Assembly: GCA_017442155.1 (NCBI GenBank)
Contig: JAFSAU010000005.1
Span: forward strand, 1 to 45,918
Origin: Clostridia bacterium
GTDB taxonomy: Bacteria; Bacillota; Clostridia; UMGS1883; UMGS1540
Direction: 5' to 3'
Length of the DNA stretch: 45,918 nucleotides
Below, one piece after another: positions 44,801 to 45,918 of the stretch (position 1 is the stretch's first letter; each line of letters opens with the position of its first letter). The translations under genes were made by a program, and so were the position numbers. The notes beneath the pieces were generated by a model, which saw only the letters and a program-made list of their open reading frames with translations, was not told where the DNA came from and did no database searches.

Positions 44801-45606
44801 TCTGCCGCATCGGAGGCCGCAGTCATCGCTTCTGAATAGGCAGCACCGCCAAAAAGATTCCAGCCGGTTGGTAATCCCTTGGAAGCAACCGTTTCAAAGC
44901 TTCCGTTTTTCAGAAGATTAAACGTTCCGTTTCCAAGGCTTTTGATTTGGATGTCCTGGGTCGCACTCACCGGTGCCTGCGGATAGGCATCATCTGCCGG
45001 TGCCGTTAACTTTTCTTCAGATTCAGCAGATGACGATACCGAACCAGCTCCGGCCTGGCCCAGAATTTTCACATCGTCCCACCAGCATTCCCCGGACTCA
45101 TGCAGGCGAACAAGAAGAATGACACGTGTGGCGGCGGCGGGGGCAGTGGCTTTATAGGAAACGGTTTCCCATACGCCCGAGCGGGACGGCTTAAAAGCAG
45201 CACTGTGATTGTCCAGTGTTTCAAAAGAGCCTTTTCCGTCCGGCTTCTGCCAGGTCAGTTTAATGGAGGGACCACTCTGAAAAGAACCTTTTCCTTTCAG
45301 ACTTGCCGTAAATTCATATTCCGTTCCGCCCACAACGTTCCCCACGTTGGAAACATACATATTCGTTCCCGTGTGGGTGAAATGGACGGCATTTTTTCCC
45401 TCTTTGGCACCCTCGGTGGCAATTTCAAAACCGTTCCCCACCGTGGCACCGGAAAGTCCCCATCCGTTCGGCTTTCCCTCCGTCACTTCCTCAAAACCAC
45501 CGTTTTTCAGAATGTTTCCTTTTTCCGCCAAGGCGGGCATGGCACATGTCATCAGAACCATTGCCATCAGCAGAATAATGGACAGTAATTTTTTTGTTGT
45601 CTGCAA
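41872..45606 (-). CDS. Secreted SLH protein with three CBM-like modules and TIM-barrel-like domain (protein E)
   Basis: A 1244-residue surface protein, the largest in the window. Signal peptide to about 27 (A-L-A). CBM-like modules lie at 30-185 (L-K-N-G-G-F-E), 228-385 (L-K-N-G-S-F-E-T) and 428-590 (L-K-N-G-S-F-E-A). An Ig-like domain runs to 690. The barrel-like domain to about 970 has G-Y-G-V-M-D-E-V (D805, E806) and P-V-Y-A-L-L-E-V (E889), the two Glu expected of a retaining clan GH-A glycosidase. Three SLH repeats cover 1072-1244. It starts at TTG 45606, with AAGGGAG upstream and a good promoter. Protein D lies 98 bp downstream with no clear terminator between them. Confidence 0.77.
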   Translation of the reverse strand: MQTTKKLLSIILLMAMVLMTCAMPALAEKGNILKNGGFEEVTEGKPNGWGLSGATVGNGFEIATEGAKEGKNAVHFTHTGTNMYVSNVGNVVGGTEYEFTASLKGKGSFQSGPSIKLTWQKPDGKGSFETLDNHSAAFKPSRSGVWETVSYKATAPAAATRVILLVRLHESGECWWDDVKILGQAGAGSVSSSAESEEKLTAPADDAYPQAPVSATQDIQIKSLGNGTFNLLKNGSFETVASKGLPTGWNLFGGAAYSEAMTAASDAAEGNNFLRFFGETSSVYVAQTVTGVIAGETYTFSADVRKMPETAGYASLNIQCQKPSGSSHETIETVKVQLETEEGKWKHVTHAFTVPPETTRLIFMLRLIGGGEMHWDNVQCTGSVDADMAFGIEFRAKLAAEKAASRRVEKTFGEKYVKDAPASGQPENILKNGSFEANNGTVPEDWSLLDKFSAFGSLAKGEGHGGSDALRFSIGKEDGLKNPYYSQDVKITGGAEYQVSYRYKITAGSSAVPVVKLEYWSDRSLPGAGSTGSLHARAENYIYDGQWHEASIKFYPAENAAEMTVLARLLQSGEEDALVYLDDIAVCMTMPPSAMKLDTNQIFYYEDMQSGTFTANLNLPFFPELSHANVDFCLYDMDAKIWESGTVQAVEGKASVSFDLANLTKTEHPYCLEATVYYPDGRVADVQTQNIFKYPRPAWLGADGVYMKNGTEPFYPVYAYHVRPEHFKKAATAGINLVQMGSFSNADQAVERLDAAQEAGIMGFIALYYGMKPAGDETNIDRTIDILRDPRVQNHPALFGYGVMDEVFLQLSNPYEVMENSYRLIRSLDKNRPIMTMEAMENYYSWAAKYVDILCIDPYSSAEVGSASVRSDAARAAVNYEKPVYALLEVYYTTHGRWPLPDDGRNNNYQALISGATAVGYYSISDSDVGANGEDVAIWDARDGGALWNELYTFGTVEKDLVYGHFVQNLTPDFAEYRGSDYWYSSWVQDGSVYMVVLGRKEGQSLPVSIPLQSFAGDIKIGAYTAEIIAGRADKTPIVGNGTLDMTVNGVEAVLFKILPSETVDFSKLSATAFEDLENHSWARQQIARLDSLDIVDGRSEWEYAPGENVTRAELAAFLVRTLGLTNAAGENFADVPATHPYARELAQGKAAGIINGIGDNMYNPDANITRQDLMTMISRGMQLSGMADLSSFSDSGLIASYAAAHVSAMVASGLIRGNADGTINPLGNTTRAEAAVIMDRILG

Positions 45607-45641
45607 AAGAATCGCTCCCTTCCATATTGCTTTTCTCTACA

Positions 45642-45670
45642 AGTATACAACAAAAAAAGTGTATTGGCAA
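45642..45670 (-). promoter_or_regulatory. Promoter of protein E (and perhaps D)
   Basis: Minus strand TTGCCA (45665-45670), 17 bp, TATACT (45642-45647), 36 bp before the TTG start. Confidence 0.75.
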
Positions 45671-45720
45671 CAGAAAAATACTCCATTTTTGGTATAATTA
45701 CAGTTTTTTAACCATTTATA

Positions 45721-45751
45721 ACTGTGAACACTTCGGAGAAGTGTTCACAGT
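45721..45751 (-). terminator. Hairpin after the rightmost gene
   Basis: ACTGTGAACACTT (45721-45733) and AAGTGTTCACAGT (45739-45751), a perfect 13 bp stem with a CGGAG loop. The T run after it is weak on the minus strand. Confidence 0.65.
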
Positions 45752-45769
45752 ATAAATCAGAATAATAAA

Positions 45770-45918
45770 CTATTGTGTAACAGCCGGAAGTGTTGCCTTC
45801 GCCGCCGCCGGATGCATGGTAGAGGCACCATCCCAGAACATTGCCTTAACAGAATAGGTTACACCGTCCGCAGCTTCCGGAACATTGACAGTGTGGTCCA
45901 GCATAACGGGACGGTAGC
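45770..45918 (-). CDS. C-terminal fragment of a secreted protein (cut by window edge)
   Basis: Read from the raw sequence: 48 codons entering from the right edge and ending in TAG at 45770-45772. The fragment contains T-Y-S-V-K-A-M-F-W-D-G-A-S-T-M-H-P. It resembles the end of the small C-terminal domain in the two short CBM proteins (Y-S-I-R-V-F-S-Y-K-S-L) and in protein C (L-S-G-F-Y-W-D-K-N-V-L-H-P). It is therefore probably another member of the array, an eighth secreted protein, without SLH repeats at its end. The rest lies outside the window. Confidence 0.65.
   Translation of the reverse strand, partial: YRPVMLDHTVNVPEAADGVTYSVKAMFWDGASTMHPAAAKATLPAVTQ

Overview
The window looks like chromosome of an endospore-forming, Gram-positive Clostridia-type bacterium. 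The evidence is spoVAC and spoVAD, strong AGGAGG-type ribosome binding sites, many near-consensus sigma-A promoters (TTGACA, 17 bp, TATAAT or TATACT), clostridial-type rho and radA, and several secreted proteins ending in SLH (S-layer homology) repeats. Genus cannot be set from the sequence. I see no rRNA, tRNA, CRISPR array, transposase or prophage gene.

Region 1 (1-11 kb) is mostly housekeeping on the minus strand: glgB, a small alarmone synthetase, ftsY, yhbY, a MATE exporter, an XRE/zinc-ribbon regulator, serC-serA and a PaaI-type thioesterase. Two AraC regulators (one cut by the left edge) lie at the left end on the plus strand. Region 2 (10.3-15.2 kb, plus strand) holds an AraC regulator with a histidine phosphatase, then a large cytoplasmic GH106-like glycosidase and an acidic membrane protein. 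Region 3 (15.2-19.8 kb) has a sporulation operon (an unlisted 48-residue membrane peptide, spoVAC, spoVAD) divergent from rho-radA.

Region 4 (20-25.6 kb, plus strand) is a sugar module: lipoprotein, FGGY kinase, fucose/arabinose-isomerase-like protein, DeoR-type repressor, then a Gfo/Idh/MocA oxidoreductase with its own promoter. It is closed by a strong bidirectional terminator.

Region 5 (25.7 kb to the right edge) is the unusual part: eight consecutive minus-strand genes for secreted proteins, one of them cut by the edge. Five are large (776 to 1244 aa) and share a plan: signal peptide, one to three CBM4/9-like beta-sandwich modules, an Ig-like domain, a TIM-barrel-like domain with an H-P-A-x-F-x-x-x-V-M-D-E motif, and a C-terminal region that in three cases has three clear SLH repeats, in one case is decayed SLH, and in one case is a different domain. 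Two are short CBM proteins without a barrel. A single AraC regulator (37275-38243) sits inside this array on the opposite strand.

By eye the five barrels fall into two groups. Two have D-E-V at the end of presumed strand 4 and a Glu at the end of presumed strand 7, the layout of clan GH-A retaining glycosidases. Three have D-E-P at strand 4 but Pro, Pro or Arg in place of the strand-7 Glu. The working model (inference) is a surface-displayed glycan capture and cleavage system, with imported sugars handled by the cytoplasmic GH106-like enzyme and the kinase/isomerase/oxidoreductase module. No sugar transporter is encoded in the window.
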